Assembly (NCBI RefSeq): GCF_003332825.1
Contig: NZ_QIRF01000001.1
Coordinates: forward strand, 467,016-531,015
Origin: Dyella sp. C9
GTDB taxonomy: Bacteria > Pseudomonadota > Gammaproteobacteria > Xanthomonadales > Rhodanobacteraceae
Length of the DNA stretch: 64,000 bases
Reading direction: 5' to 3'
Position numbers and translations under genes: made by a program. Position 1 is the stretch's first letter. Every line of letters starts with the position of its first letter. This document shows, in pieces, positions 1-8,958 of this stretch. The notes under the pieces were generated by a model. The model did no database searches, had not been told where the DNA came from, and worked only from the letters and a program-made list of their open reading frames with translations.

Positions 1-3000
1 GCGAGATGGTCGCGGTGGCGCTGCGTGTATTCCTTGGATGCACGGGTGCGGTCGATGTAGCGCCGCATGAACGCATCCAGCCGTGCACGCTGGCGTTCGC
101 TCAACTCGGTGGAGGTGGAATGGATGCGGGCGATCGCGCCGAACGCCTTCTTGACGTCATAGGTGGTGTGCGCGAGAGCAGCTTCCTCGTCCTGCGGTGC
201 GGCGGCATTGACCGGCGCGGCGGTAGCCGTCGCGGCAGCGGGTGCGGCCGCGGTTGTCGGCTGGGCCGGTGGCGCGGGCGCGGCGCCCGCGACAGGTGCC
301 GCGGCAAGGCTGGCACCAGCGAGCAGGGCCAGTTGCTGCTGCATGATCAGCATCTGCTGCTGGATCACGTCCTGCACCAGGTGGCCACTGGCCGTGGGCT
401 GGATGCTGGCGGCCAGTGGTGTGGCGATGACGGGCGCGGTGGCCACGGCGGGGGCGGCAACGGCGGCGGGCGTGGCCGGTGCGTTCGCTTCCGGCGGCAA
501 TAGCTGGTCGATATGCATGGCGAGGCGCTCGAACGAGGAAAACGACTCCATCAGTTCGCGGAACGTGATCTTCAGCGCGAAGGTCTTCTGCAGTTGCAGC
601 GCCACCTGGGTGAGGGCCAGCGAATCCAGGCCGAGTTCGACGAAGCCCGCACCCGGATCGACCCCTTGCAGCTCGCTGCCCGACACGTCCTCGAACAATT
701 CGACGAGCTGGGCCAGCAGGCGGGTCTGACGGGCCGAGCCGGCGGTCGTGCCGGCGAGATTGGCTTCCATGGGGCTCTCCGCGGCAGGTGCAGGGGGCTG
801 GGTGAACAGGGGAATCACGTTGTCAGGCTGGTCGGGCGCAACGGGTGCCGCGACCGCGGCCGGATCGATCCAGTGGCGCTTGCGCTCGAACGGATACGTG
901 GGCAGTTCCACCCGGTGCCGGCGCTGGCGGCGATCGAGCGCTTGCAGGGTTCCCCCCGCGCCCGCGCACCACAGCTGGCCCACCGCGTTGAGCCAGGCCG
1001 CACGCTCGTTGTCGGGCGTGTCGGCCAGCGAGGCGACGATGGTGTGGCCGCGGCTTTGCGGATGCTGCCGTGCCAGCGTGGTCAGTGCGGTGCGCGGGCC
1101 CACCTCGAGCAGCAGGGCCGGCGCCTGCCCGAGTTGATGGATCAGCGCGCGGGAGAACTGCACCGTGCCACGCAGGTGACGGGTCCAGTACTCCGCGGTG
1201 GTAGCCTCGCCGGCGCCCAGCGGCTGACCGGTGAGGGTGGAAATGATCGGAACCCGCGGCGCGGCCAGCGCGATGCGCGCCACTTCCTCGCGGAACGGAT
1301 CCAGCACGGGATCCATCATGGCCGAATGGAAGGCGTGCGACGTCTGCAGCAGGCGGCAGGCCACGCCGTCGGCATCGAGTGCGGCGCGGAATGCTTCGAT
1401 GTCCTTGCCGTCGCCGCTCGCCACGCAGGCCTGCGGCGAGTTCTCCGCGGCCAGCTGCAGGCCTGCAGGAAGACGCGACAGCAGGCGTGCGGCATCCATG
1501 CGTACCGACAGCATCGCGCCAGCCGGCATCGCCTGCATCAGGCGGCCGCGACGCGCCACCAGGCGCAGGCCATCGGCGAGGCTCATCACGCCGGCAATCA
1601 CTGCGGCGACAAACTCGCCCACGCTGTGGCCGATCATCGCCACAGGCTTCACGCCCATCGCCATCCACGACTGTGCCAGCGCGTATTCGATGGCGAACGT
1701 CGCCGGTTGAGTCAGCGAGGTTTCGCGCAAGGCCTCGGCGTCGTCGGTAAACAGGCGCTCGCGCAGGTCGAAACCCAGCTCGTCCTGCAGCAGACCGGCG
1801 CATTCGTCCAGCGCGGCGCGGAAGGCCGGATCGACGGCATGCAAGCTGCGGCCCATGCCGGCGTACTGCGAGCCCTGCCCGGGGAACAGGAACACCACGC
1901 CGGGCTCAGGCTGGGTTGCCGCGTGCGCGGCGGATGCCGTGAGTTGCGCCAGCTGCGAAGCGGCTTCGCCCGCACTGGATGCCACCACGTGCAGGCGCTG
2001 GGTGAATGCCTTGCGCCCGTGCGCCAGCGTGTACGCCACGTCGGCGAGGTTGAGCGCGGGGTGGTCCGCCAGGTGGCGTGCCAGCTGCGAGGCCGCCCGG
2101 CCGAGCGCTTCTGCACTGCGTGCGGAGAGCAGCAGCAATTGCGGTCCCTCGGCCGCCTCGGAGGCCTCGCGGGCGGGCGCCTCTTCGAGGATGACGTGGG
2201 CGTTGGTGCCGCCGACGCCAAACGAGCTGACACCAGCGCGCAGCGGATGGCCATCGGGCGTCCACGCGCGCAGCGTGTGGTTGACCACGAACGGCGTGCC
2301 GGCCAGCTCGAGCTTGGGATTGGGCGACTGGTAGTGCAGGGTCGGCGGCAGTGTGCGCTCGCGCAGCGAAAGCGCGGTCTTGATGACACCTGTGGCGCCG
2401 GCGGCCATCACCAGATGGCCCATGTTGCTCTTCACCGATCCGATGGCACAGAAGCCATGCTCGTCGGTGCCCTGCCGGAAGGCGGCGGTGAGGCCTTCGA
2501 TCTCGATGGGGTCGCCCAGCGGCGTGGCGGTGCCGTGTGCCTCGACGTAGGAGATCGAGCGCGGTTCCACGCCGGCATCGGCGAGCGCCATGCTGATGAC
2601 CGCCGCCTGGCCTGCGCTGCTGGGCGCGGTGAAGCTGGCCTTGATGCCGCCGTCGTTGTTGATCGCCACGCCACGGATCACCGCGTGGATGGTGTCGCCG
2701 TCGCGCTGGGCGTCGGACAGGCGCTTGAGCAGCAGCACCGCTGCGCCGTCGCTGAACACCGTGCCCTGCGCCTGCGCATCGAAGGTACGCGTATGCCCGT
2801 CGGGCGACAGCATCGAACCTTCCTGCGAGAGATAGCCGCTGTGCGGTGGACAGGCGATGGATACGCCGCCGGCCAGCGCCATGTCGCACTGTCCATTGCG
2901 CAACGCGGCCGTGGCCTGGCAGATCGCCACCAGCGAGGTGGAGCAGGCGGTGTTCATGCTGATCGCCGGACCGGTGAGGTTGAGCTTGTGCGCCACCCGC

Positions 3001-5870
3001 GTGGTCAGGTAATCCTTTTCGTTGGCCAGCATCACCTGGAATGCGCCGAGCTTGTCGATCAGGTCCGGCCGCGTCTGCAGGTGGCGCTGGAAATAGGTGG
3101 CGTTGTGCATGCCGCCGAATACGCCCACCGGCGCCTCGTGCGCATCGGGCACGTAGCCGCCGCGCTCCAGGCATTCCCAGCACAGTTCCAGGAAGATGCG
3201 CTGCTGCGGGTCGGTGAGTTCCGCCTCGCGCGGGGACATGCCGAAGAACGCCGCGTCGAACTGCTCCACGCCGTCGATCACGCCACGCGCCGCGACGTAG
3301 GCGGGGTCGTCGCGGTCGGTGGCGGGTACGGCGGGGTCGAGTTGTTCGGCGCTGAAGAAGCGGATCGATTCGCGGCCGGCGCAAAGGTTGTCCCAGAAGG
3401 TCTCGACATCCGAGGCCCCCGGGAACCGTCCGGCCATGGCGACGATGGCCACTGCTTCGCCGTGATCGTCGTGGCGACCGCGCGCGATGCGCGACGCCAG
3501 CGCACTGCGGTTGTCGCGCCCTTCGATCAGCGCGGCCAGCGCGGCAGGCGTGGGGTTGCCGAAGAAGGCGGGGATGGTCGGTGCGCGGGACAGCTCCTCC
3601 TGGATGCGCGCGACCGCGCGCACGGCCAGCAGCGAGTGGCCGCCCAGGTCGAAGAAGTTGTCGTGGCGTCCGACCTGGTCCAGCCCGAGCATGTCGCCCA
3701 ACAGCTCGCACAGCTTCTGCTCCAGCGGGCCCACGGGTGGCACATAGGCCTCGGCCAGTTCGGGGCGGCGGCCGTCGGGTGCGGGCAGTGCACGGCGGTC
3801 GAGCTTGCCGTTGGCCGTGACCGGAAACGCATCCAGCCGCAGGTAGATCGCAGGCACCATGAATTCGGGCAGGCCGCGCGCCAGCTGTTCGCGCAGTTGC
3901 CGCGCGGTGAGGCTGGCGTCGTCGGCCACGTAATAGGCGACCAGGCGCTTCTGGCCCGGACGGTCCTCGCGCGCCAGCACGGCACCGGCGCGCACGCCGG
4001 GAATGCCCTGCAAGCTCGCCTCGATCTCGCCCAGCTCGATGCGAAAGCCGCGGATCTTCACCTGGTGGTCGGTGCGCCCGATGAACTCCACCACGCCCTC
4101 GGGCAACCAGCGCACCAGGTCGCCGGTGCGATACAGGCGGTCGCCGACGGCGCCGAACGGATCGGTCACGAAACGTTCCGCGGTGAGCCCTGGCTGGCCC
4201 AGGTAACCGCGGGCGAGGCCTGCGCCGCCGATGTAGAGCTCGCCGGCCACGCCAACCGGGACATGCTCGCCGCGTGCATTCAGCACATGCAGCGTGGTGT
4301 TCGGAATCGGACGGCCGATCGGGATCGAACGCGCGCCGGCATCGAGCGAGCGCGGAATCGGATAGGTCGCCGAGAAGGTGGTGCATTCGGTCGGCCCGTA
4401 GCCATTGATGATCGCCACCCCGGGCAGGGCGGCATAGGCCTTGCGCACGTGGGCTACCGACAGCGCCTCGCCGCCGATCAGCAACTGGCGCAGCCCTTCC
4501 AGCCGAGTGGCATCGTCGTCGACGATGGCGTTGAACAAAGCGGCGGTGAGCCAGGCGATGCGCGCGTCGTGGCGGCGGATGGTGCGGGCAAGGCCGCAGC
4601 CGGTGGGGATGCGCTCCTCGTGGATGATGCAGGTGCCGCCGTTGAGCAGCGCACCCCAGATCTCCAGCGTCGAGGCGTCGAAGCCCAGCGGCGCGGCGTG
4701 CAGCATGCGCGGTGCATCGCCCAGGTCCACGTAATCGACGTCGCGCACCAGGCGGATGATCGCGCGATGCATGATCTGCGTGCCCTTGGGCGTGCCGGTG
4801 GAGCCGGAGGTGTACATCACGTAGGCGAGCGCGCTTCCGTCGGCCGGCGGCAGCGTGGTCGGCGGTGTTTCGGACTCCAGCTGCGCCAGCGTTTTCCGAG
4901 GCGCTTTCACCCCGGGCAGAACCGGTGCGTCGGCGGGTGCGATCAGCAACGCGGCCTGCGCGTCGTTGAGCGTGAATGCCAGCCGGTCCGCGGGATGCGC
5001 CGCGTCGAGCGGCAGGAAGGCCGCGCCTGCCTTGAGGATGCCAAGCATGGCAGCGATGGCATCGGCCGAACGCTCCAGCAGCAGGCCGACCACGTCGCCG
5101 GGCTTGACGCCGCTGGCGATCAGGCCGGCGGCGATGTGGTCCGCGCGCGCATTGAGTTCGTCATAGCGCAGCGAAAAGCCGTCACCGGCCAACGCAATGC
5201 GAGCGGCGTGGCGCCTCGCTGTTGCAGCGAACAGGCCGTGCACGGTGTCGTCGGGGTGGCGTGGCACGGCGGTGTCATTCCAGCCATGCAGCAGCTGCTC
5301 ATGTTGCCGCCCTTCGATGGCGCGGATATCGGTGAGTGAACGTTCGCCCTCTGCGACCAACGCGGCCAGCACGAGCCGCACGCAGCCTGCAAACAGCGTC
5401 ACGCCGGCAGTGTCGAACGGCGCCTTGAACAGCACGTGCAGCTGGCCAGCGGCGGCATCGAGCCACCACTGGCTATGCGTGAATGGCGGTGCGTCAAGCA
5501 CGGTGTCGGTTACGCACCAGGCGGTCGCCTCGCTGGCTTCGGCGGCGCCGGCCAGGGTGGCGTCGACCAGCACGAGCCACGCATCGCGGCTGACCTCGCG
5601 CGGCGTTTCCACGCATGCCTGGTGGATGAGACCGTCGATGAACGCCGTGGCCAGCACGCGTTCGGCGCCGGTCAGCAGCGATTCGGCCAGGGCCAGCGCT
5701 GCAGTCAGCTGCTGCGGTGATGCGGTGGTGAGGACTCGTTCGTCTCCGCCATCCAGTGCAAAGACTTCCCGCTGCCAGCCGGCTTCGGCCACGCCAGGCT
5801 GGCGCGGCAGCACATCGAAGAGTGTCGCGAAAGGCGAGGCCGGATGATGGTCGGGAGGGCTTGCATTCAT
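1..5870 (-). CDS. Hybrid NRPS-PKS assembly-line enzyme, 3' part beyond the window
   Basis: About 1,956 residues are visible and the frame is open at the left edge. In order: a ~190-residue N-terminus resembling only the second half of a condensation domain; an adenylation domain (core YVMYTSGSTG near residue 350, GYGPTE, and GRTDHQVKIRGFR near 600); a thiolation domain (DLGGHSLL, Ser ~744); a ketosynthase (TACSTSL, active Cys ~975, then HGTATPLGDP and a GGTNAH motif); an acyltransferase (GHSVGEF, Ser ~1416); and an ACP (ELGLDSL, Ser ~1749). An Ala/Pro-rich linker follows, then a segment with RASKEYTQRHRDHL. That segment resembles the stretch before the class III aminotransferase domain of mycosubtilin/iturin-type synthases, so an aminotransferase probably comes next (inference). 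ATG at 5870 is chosen; the frame is closed upstream by a stop at 5919, and a GTG at 5879 is the alternative. It is the last visible gene of the minus-strand cluster, 48 bp after a JmjC-like hydroxylase. The product is unknown. Confidence 0.9.
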   Translation of the reverse strand, partial: MNASPPDHHPASPFATLFDVLPRQPGVAEAGWQREVFALDGGDERVLTTASPQQLTAALALAESLLTGAERVLATAFIDGLIHQACVETPREVSRDAWLVLVDATLAGAAEASEATAWCVTDTVLDAPPFTHSQWWLDAAAGQLHVLFKAPFDTAGVTLFAGCVRLVLAALVAEGERSLTDIRAIEGRQHEQLLHGWNDTAVPRHPDDTVHGLFAATARRHAARIALAGDGFSLRYDELNARADHIAAGLIASGVKPGDVVGLLLERSADAIAAMLGILKAGAAFLPLDAAHPADRLAFTLNDAQAALLIAPADAPVLPGVKAPRKTLAQLESETPPTTLPPADGSALAYVMYTSGSTGTPKGTQIMHRAIIRLVRDVDYVDLGDAPRMLHAAPLGFDASTLEIWGALLNGGTCIIHEERIPTGCGLARTIRRHDARIAWLTAALFNAIVDDDATRLEGLRQLLIGGEALSVAHVRKAYAALPGVAIINGYGPTECTTFSATYPIPRSLDAGARSIPIGRPIPNTTLHVLNARGEHVPVGVAGELYIGGAGLARGYLGQPGLTAERFVTDPFGAVGDRLYRTGDLVRWLPEGVVEFIGRTDHQVKIRGFRIELGEIEASLQGIPGVRAGAVLAREDRPGQKRLVAYYVADDASLTARQLREQLARGLPEFMVPAIYLRLDAFPVTANGKLDRRALPAPDGRRPELAEAYVPPVGPLEQKLCELLGDMLGLDQVGRHDNFFDLGGHSLLAVRAVARIQEELSRAPTIPAFFGNPTPAALAALIEGRDNRSALASRIARGRHDDHGEAVAIVAMAGRFPGASDVETFWDNLCAGRESIRFFSAEQLDPAVPATDRDDPAYVAARGVIDGVEQFDAAFFGMSPREAELTDPQQRIFLELCWECLERGGYVPDAHEAPVGVFGGMHNATYFQRHLQTRPDLIDKLGAFQVMLANEKDYLTTRVAHKLNLTGPAISMNTACSTSLVAICQATAALRNGQCDMALAGGVSIACPPHSGYLSQEGSMLSPDGHTRTFDAQAQGTVFSDGAAVLLLKRLSDAQRDGDTIHAVIRGVAINNDGGIKASFTAPSSAGQAAVISMALADAGVEPRSISYVEAHGTATPLGDPIEIEGLTAAFRQGTDEHGFCAIGSVKSNMGHLVMAAGATGVIKTALSLRERTLPPTLHYQSPNPKLELAGTPFVVNHTLRAWTPDGHPLRAGVSSFGVGGTNAHVILEEAPAREASEAAEGPQLLLLSARSAEALGRAASQLARHLADHPALNLADVAYTLAHGRKAFTQRLHVVASSAGEAASQLAQLTASAAHAATQPEPGVVFLFPGQGSQYAGMGRSLHAVDPAFRAALDECAGLLQDELGFDLRERLFTDDAEALRETSLTQPATFAIEYALAQSWMAMGVKPVAMIGHSVGEFVAAVIAGVMSLADGLRLVARRGRLMQAMPAGAMLSVRMDAARLLSRLPAGLQLAAENSPQACVASGDGKDIEAFRAALDADGVACRLLQTSHAFHSAMMDPVLDPFREEVARIALAAPRVPIISTLTGQPLGAGEATTAEYWTRHLRGTVQFSRALIHQLGQAPALLLEVGPRTALTTLARQHPQSRGHTIVASLADTPDNERAAWLNAVGQLWCAGAGGTLQALDRRQRRHRVELPTYPFERKRHWIDPAAVAAPVAPDQPDNVIPLFTQPPAPAAESPMEANLAGTTAGSARQTRLLAQLVELFEDVSGSELQGVDPGAGFVELGLDSLALTQVALQLQKTFALKITFRELMESFSSFERLAMHIDQLLPPEANAPATPAAVAAPAVATAPVIATPLAASIQPTASGHLVQDVIQQQMLIMQQQLALLAGASLAAAPVAGAAPAPPAQPTTAAAPAAATATAAPVNAAAPQDEEAALAHTTYDVKKAFGAIARIHSTSTELSERQRARLDAFMRRYIDRTRASKEYTQRHRDHL

Positions 5871-5918
5871 TGCATTCACTACGTGCGGCTTCAGCGGAAG
5901 GACGTGGGTACAGCCGGC

Positions 5919-6836
5919 TCAGTCGGCGACGGCGTAGGCCGTGCGCTGCGTGAGCGAAGGGCACGCCGGTGGGCGGCTGCCCTGGCCACGCAATGCGATC
6001 ATGGCGGTCGCGGCCAGGTAGCTGAGCCGGTCGAACAGCGCGTTCCTGCCGATCAGCGGCGGTTGCACGCCCTTGCGACGCAGCAGTTCGTTCATCACGT
6101 GTTCCATCGCGTTGCGACGCGTGGCATCGGTGCTGTAGGTGAGGCTGATGGTGATCGACGGCTCGTCGCCGGTCTCCACCATGTGCGGACTGGTGATGGG
6201 GATGTACACGCCCGTGCCGGGGCTGACGGTGAACACGCGGGCACGTTCGCGGAACTCCTCGCGCCACTTCACCTGGTCCAGTTCATGGCGGGTGTGGAAG
6301 CAGTCACGGGCCTGCTCGCTGCATACCTCGATGTCGTCGGCGTCCCACACGTACACCTTCTTGGTGCCGTGGATCTGCAGCAGGATGCCGTGGTTGCGAT
6401 CGATGTGGAACGGCGTGACGGTGTGCGGCGAGGCCACGAAGATCCAGCCGGCGCGGTAGTACATGCCCGGATCCTTGGCCTCGATGTGCGGCTTTATCGG
6501 ATCCAGTGCCAGGTCGATCAGCGCGCGATAGGTCGGGTCCGCCTGCACGTGGCGCAGCAACATCCAGGCCTTGGCCTCGTTGATGCCCTGCAGTGTGTCA
6601 GTGACCGAGCGGCGATTGGGATACAGCCGCGCGACATCGTCGAAATTGGCGTCGGCGCCGGCGGTGTTGTTGAAGGTGAACAGGTGGCTGCTGCCCTGGA
6701 AGCGCTTGCCCAGGGCCACCAGCTGGTCGGGTTGCAGCAGTGGATGGTCGGTGAGCCCGTGGCGAACGGACTGCATGCGCCAAGGATCGAAGTTGGCCCA
6801 ATCCATCTCGATCAGAGCGGCCGTGCTGGCATGCAT
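5919..6836 (-). CDS. JmjC/cupin-like Fe(II) 2-oxoglutarate hydroxylase
   Basis: 305 residues with the fold signature of cupin-like (JmjC-type) oxygenases. An HxD pair lies in TPFHIDRNHG (His144, Asp146) and a distal His in SPHMVE (His218), so the iron triad looks complete. The family hydroxylates protein side chains or small molecules using Fe(II), oxygen and 2-oxoglutarate; the substrate here is unknown. A strong Shine-Dalgarno (GGGGGAGGG) lies 8 bases before ATG 6836. The gene is 48 bp upstream of the NRPS-PKS start and follows a paralogue at 7081-8016. A role in hydroxylating the peptide, a bound amino acid or a precursor is inferred from context only. Confidence 0.75.
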   Translation of the reverse strand: MHASTAALIEMDWANFDPWRMQSVRHGLTDHPLLQPDQLVALGKRFQGSSHLFTFNNTAGADANFDDVARLYPNRRSVTDTLQGINEAKAWMLLRHVQADPTYRALIDLALDPIKPHIEAKDPGMYYRAGWIFVASPHTVTPFHIDRNHGILLQIHGTKKVYVWDADDIEVCSEQARDCFHTRHELDQVKWREEFRERARVFTVSPGTGVYIPITSPHMVETGDEPSITISLTYSTDATRRNAMEHVMNELLRRKGVQPPLIGRNALFDRLSYLAATAMIALRGQGSRPPACPSLTQRTAYAVAD

Positions 6837-7080
6837 GGCTTACACCCTCCCCCGCGTGGTGCGGAACTGACTCGTCGAACGAGTGCCCCTGGTGTTCGGT
6901 CGGCGACCGCTGGCCGGGGCATCGAAACGGCCCTCGCTGGCGGATTTGCCTTGCCTTGAATGAGTCCGATTGTCGGCCGTTCGTGCCGCTTTTTCCCTAG
7001 ACCATCCCGGCTAGTCCAACGCCTATCCCGTCCTGCCTATGCCGCGTACGATGGCGTGGCAAGCTTGCGGAAAAGCGCTG

Positions 7081-8016
7081 TCAGGCCGCGTCTTCGTGCG
7101 ATGCAAGCATGCGATGGACGCGCTGGCCGACGCGGGCGATGCCGCACTTGGCGTGGTCGACCAGGCGATTCCGGCCGATTGGGTGGGGACGCAGTCCGAG
7201 CCGCCGCATGCGCGCGTTGAAGCGGTGGGCATCAGTCCACATGTCGGACTGGCGGGTGCGGAAGGTGAGTGCGAGCGATACCGACAGCTGCGGTCCCGTG
7301 TGCACACGGTGCGGTGCAATGAACGGGTGATGCACGCCGGTGCCGGGTTCCAGGGCGTACGAGGCAGCCTTGGACTCGAACGAGGGGTGGTAGGGCGGCT
7401 TGAGTCCCACGCGGGCAAGCAGGTGGTCCTTTTGTTCCGCGCTCATGATCTCGTCGTCGTCCTGGTCCCACAGGTACACCGTCTTCTGGCCGCGCACCTG
7501 CAGCAGGAAATTCATCTCGCGGTCCATGTGATAAGGCGTCACCGAATCCTGCGCCGAGATGAAGACGTAGGACGAATACCAGCTCATGGTCGGATCGAGC
7601 GGCTCGGTTTGCGCCGCCACCTCGCCGAGCAGCCCCTCGATCAGTGGCCGGTAGCTGGCGTCACGCTCGGGATTGTTGATGCACAGGTAGGAGCCCAGCT
7701 CCTCGAAGCGTTCGAGCACGTCCTCCAGGTGCATTCCCTGGCGGTACTTTTCGTAGGAGGTTTCGAAGGTGGCGTCTCCAGGAATCCGGCCCATCCGCAC
7801 CAGCATCTGCTCGCGGGGCAGGCGGCGGCACAGGGCGAACAGCTCGTCCAGCCCGAACAGCGGATGGCTTGCCAACTGGTGCCGCACCAGGAACGGGCGG
7901 CGGTTGTAGGCCGTCTGCAGGGTCGAGGGCGCAAGGTCCAGCCACGGCGTACGCTGCGCGCGTCCACGGGCCAGAATGTCGCCGTATTCCCGGCTTGAAA
8001 GGTATTGGCCAAGCAT
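7081..8016 (-). CDS. Second JmjC/cupin-like Fe(II) 2-oxoglutarate hydroxylase
   Basis: 311 residues, a diverged paralogue of the gene at 5919-6836 with the same layout. The HxD pair is in TPYHMDREMN (His163, Asp165) and the distal His in APHRVHTG (His236). Both proteins share the YVFISAQDSVTPYH / WIFVASPHTVTPFH core, followed by a VYLWD / VYVWD strand. The frame stays open upstream to 8124, but ATG 8016 is preferred because GGGGGAG sits just before it and the longer version would run into the preceding gene. The 244 bp between the two hydroxylase genes shows no gene. Two distinct oxygenases suggest two hydroxylations, or one acting on a precursor (inference). Confidence 0.75.
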   Translation of the reverse strand: MLGQYLSSREYGDILARGRAQRTPWLDLAPSTLQTAYNRRPFLVRHQLASHPLFGLDELFALCRRLPREQMLVRMGRIPGDATFETSYEKYRQGMHLEDVLERFEELGSYLCINNPERDASYRPLIEGLLGEVAAQTEPLDPTMSWYSSYVFISAQDSVTPYHMDREMNFLLQVRGQKTVYLWDQDDDEIMSAEQKDHLLARVGLKPPYHPSFESKAASYALEPGTGVHHPFIAPHRVHTGPQLSVSLALTFRTRQSDMWTDAHRFNARMRRLGLRPHPIGRNRLVDHAKCGIARVGQRVHRMLASHEDAA

Positions 8017-8053
8017 GATGTCGGCTCCCCCAGCATTGGAGCGTTGTGTCGCG

Positions 8054-8833
8054 TCAGTGCGTATCGGCCGGCCTGGCCTGGAATGCGAACAGCCAAAGTA
8101 TGGCGCCCTGGATCGGTGAACCAATCCAACGGACGTTATAGGTGCCGGCGGCGTCCACGCGCTTGTAGGCCACCGCGCATTGCACGCCGCTGTTGTCGGG
8201 CAGCATCAGGTAGCTGTCGAGCAGGGTGAAGCCGCTGTCGGGCCGGGTGGTCATGTGCTTGAACGCGCCATCGCCCCACCACACGGCCACCAGCAGCGCC
8301 GGCCCGGTGGTGGTGACGCTGCCGCTGCTGAGCACCAGCCCGGGCTCGGCGTAGTTCTGTGCCACATCCTGCAAAACGCCGGCATGGGTCACTTCGATGA
8401 AGGGCAGGGAGATTTCCCCTTCGGGATAACCCGACTTGTCGACCCGCACGGTGTGGCCGGCTCCGCCCTTGCCCGCCAGTGCCACGTAGGCGGTGACGTT
8501 GAAGGCATCGCCGTAGCCGTTGTAGCTGACGCTGCGCCCGATCCGCTTCCAGCGGTTGGCATAGCTGTCGTCGGGCGCGTTGGCGTTCTTGGCATAGCCG
8601 CCGTTGAGCACGATGAAGGAGCTGCCGGAGGGCTGCGTGTCCATCGGCGCGGTGACTGCCGGCGTGACACCTTCGCCTTCGGAATGGGTCAGCAGCGTAT
8701 GCGCGCCAAGCGCCGGCGCGGAAGCCTCCAGGGCGGCCGGTTCCTGCGCAGCTGCCGCCAATGGCAACAAGGCGAGCAGGGCCGCCAGCAAGGGATGCCG
8801 ATGACGGCGGTTATCGCTGGCGCGCTCGGGCAT
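8054..8833 (-). CDS. Secreted protein of unknown function
   Basis: 259 residues. A basic N-terminus (ending NRRHRH) and a Leu/Ala-rich core (LLAALLALLPLAAAAQ) form a clear signal peptide, cleaved near residue 30. The mature part is rich in Gly, aromatic residues and beta-prone segments, for example NGGYAKNANAPDDSY, SYNGYGDAFNVTAY and LLVAVWWGDGAFKH, and ends with a hydrophobic strand GAILWLFAFQA. I recognise no catalytic motif and no named family. ATG 8833 is chosen because it starts exactly at the signal peptide. It lies 37 bp before the second hydroxylase in the same direction, so it is probably part of the cluster, perhaps a surface-binding or carbohydrate-binding beta-sandwich (weak inference). 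Confidence 0.6.
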   Translation of the reverse strand: MPERASDNRRHRHPLLAALLALLPLAAAAQEPAALEASAPALGAHTLLTHSEGEGVTPAVTAPMDTQPSGSSFIVLNGGYAKNANAPDDSYANRWKRIGRSVSYNGYGDAFNVTAYVALAGKGGAGHTVRVDKSGYPEGEISLPFIEVTHAGVLQDVAQNYAEPGLVLSSGSVTTTGPALLVAVWWGDGAFKHMTTRPDSGFTLLDSYLMLPDNSGVQCAVAYKRVDAAGTYNVRWIGSPIQGAILWLFAFQARPADTH

Positions 8834-8958
8834 GGCACGGTGCTCCGTACTGGATAAGTGGCTTATTGCGCGTGGCAAGCTGCTGTGCCAAGAATGCCGC
8901 CGCGTTCGCCGAAGGGGCGGCAACGCGATGGCATTGCCACCCGCAGGGGGACACCGGC

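Noticed and set aside
513..5339. A 1,608-codon plus-strand open frame opposite the synthase
   Set aside because: It is antisense to clear NRPS-PKS domains in GC-rich DNA, has Arg/Gly/Ala-rich composition and no family features.
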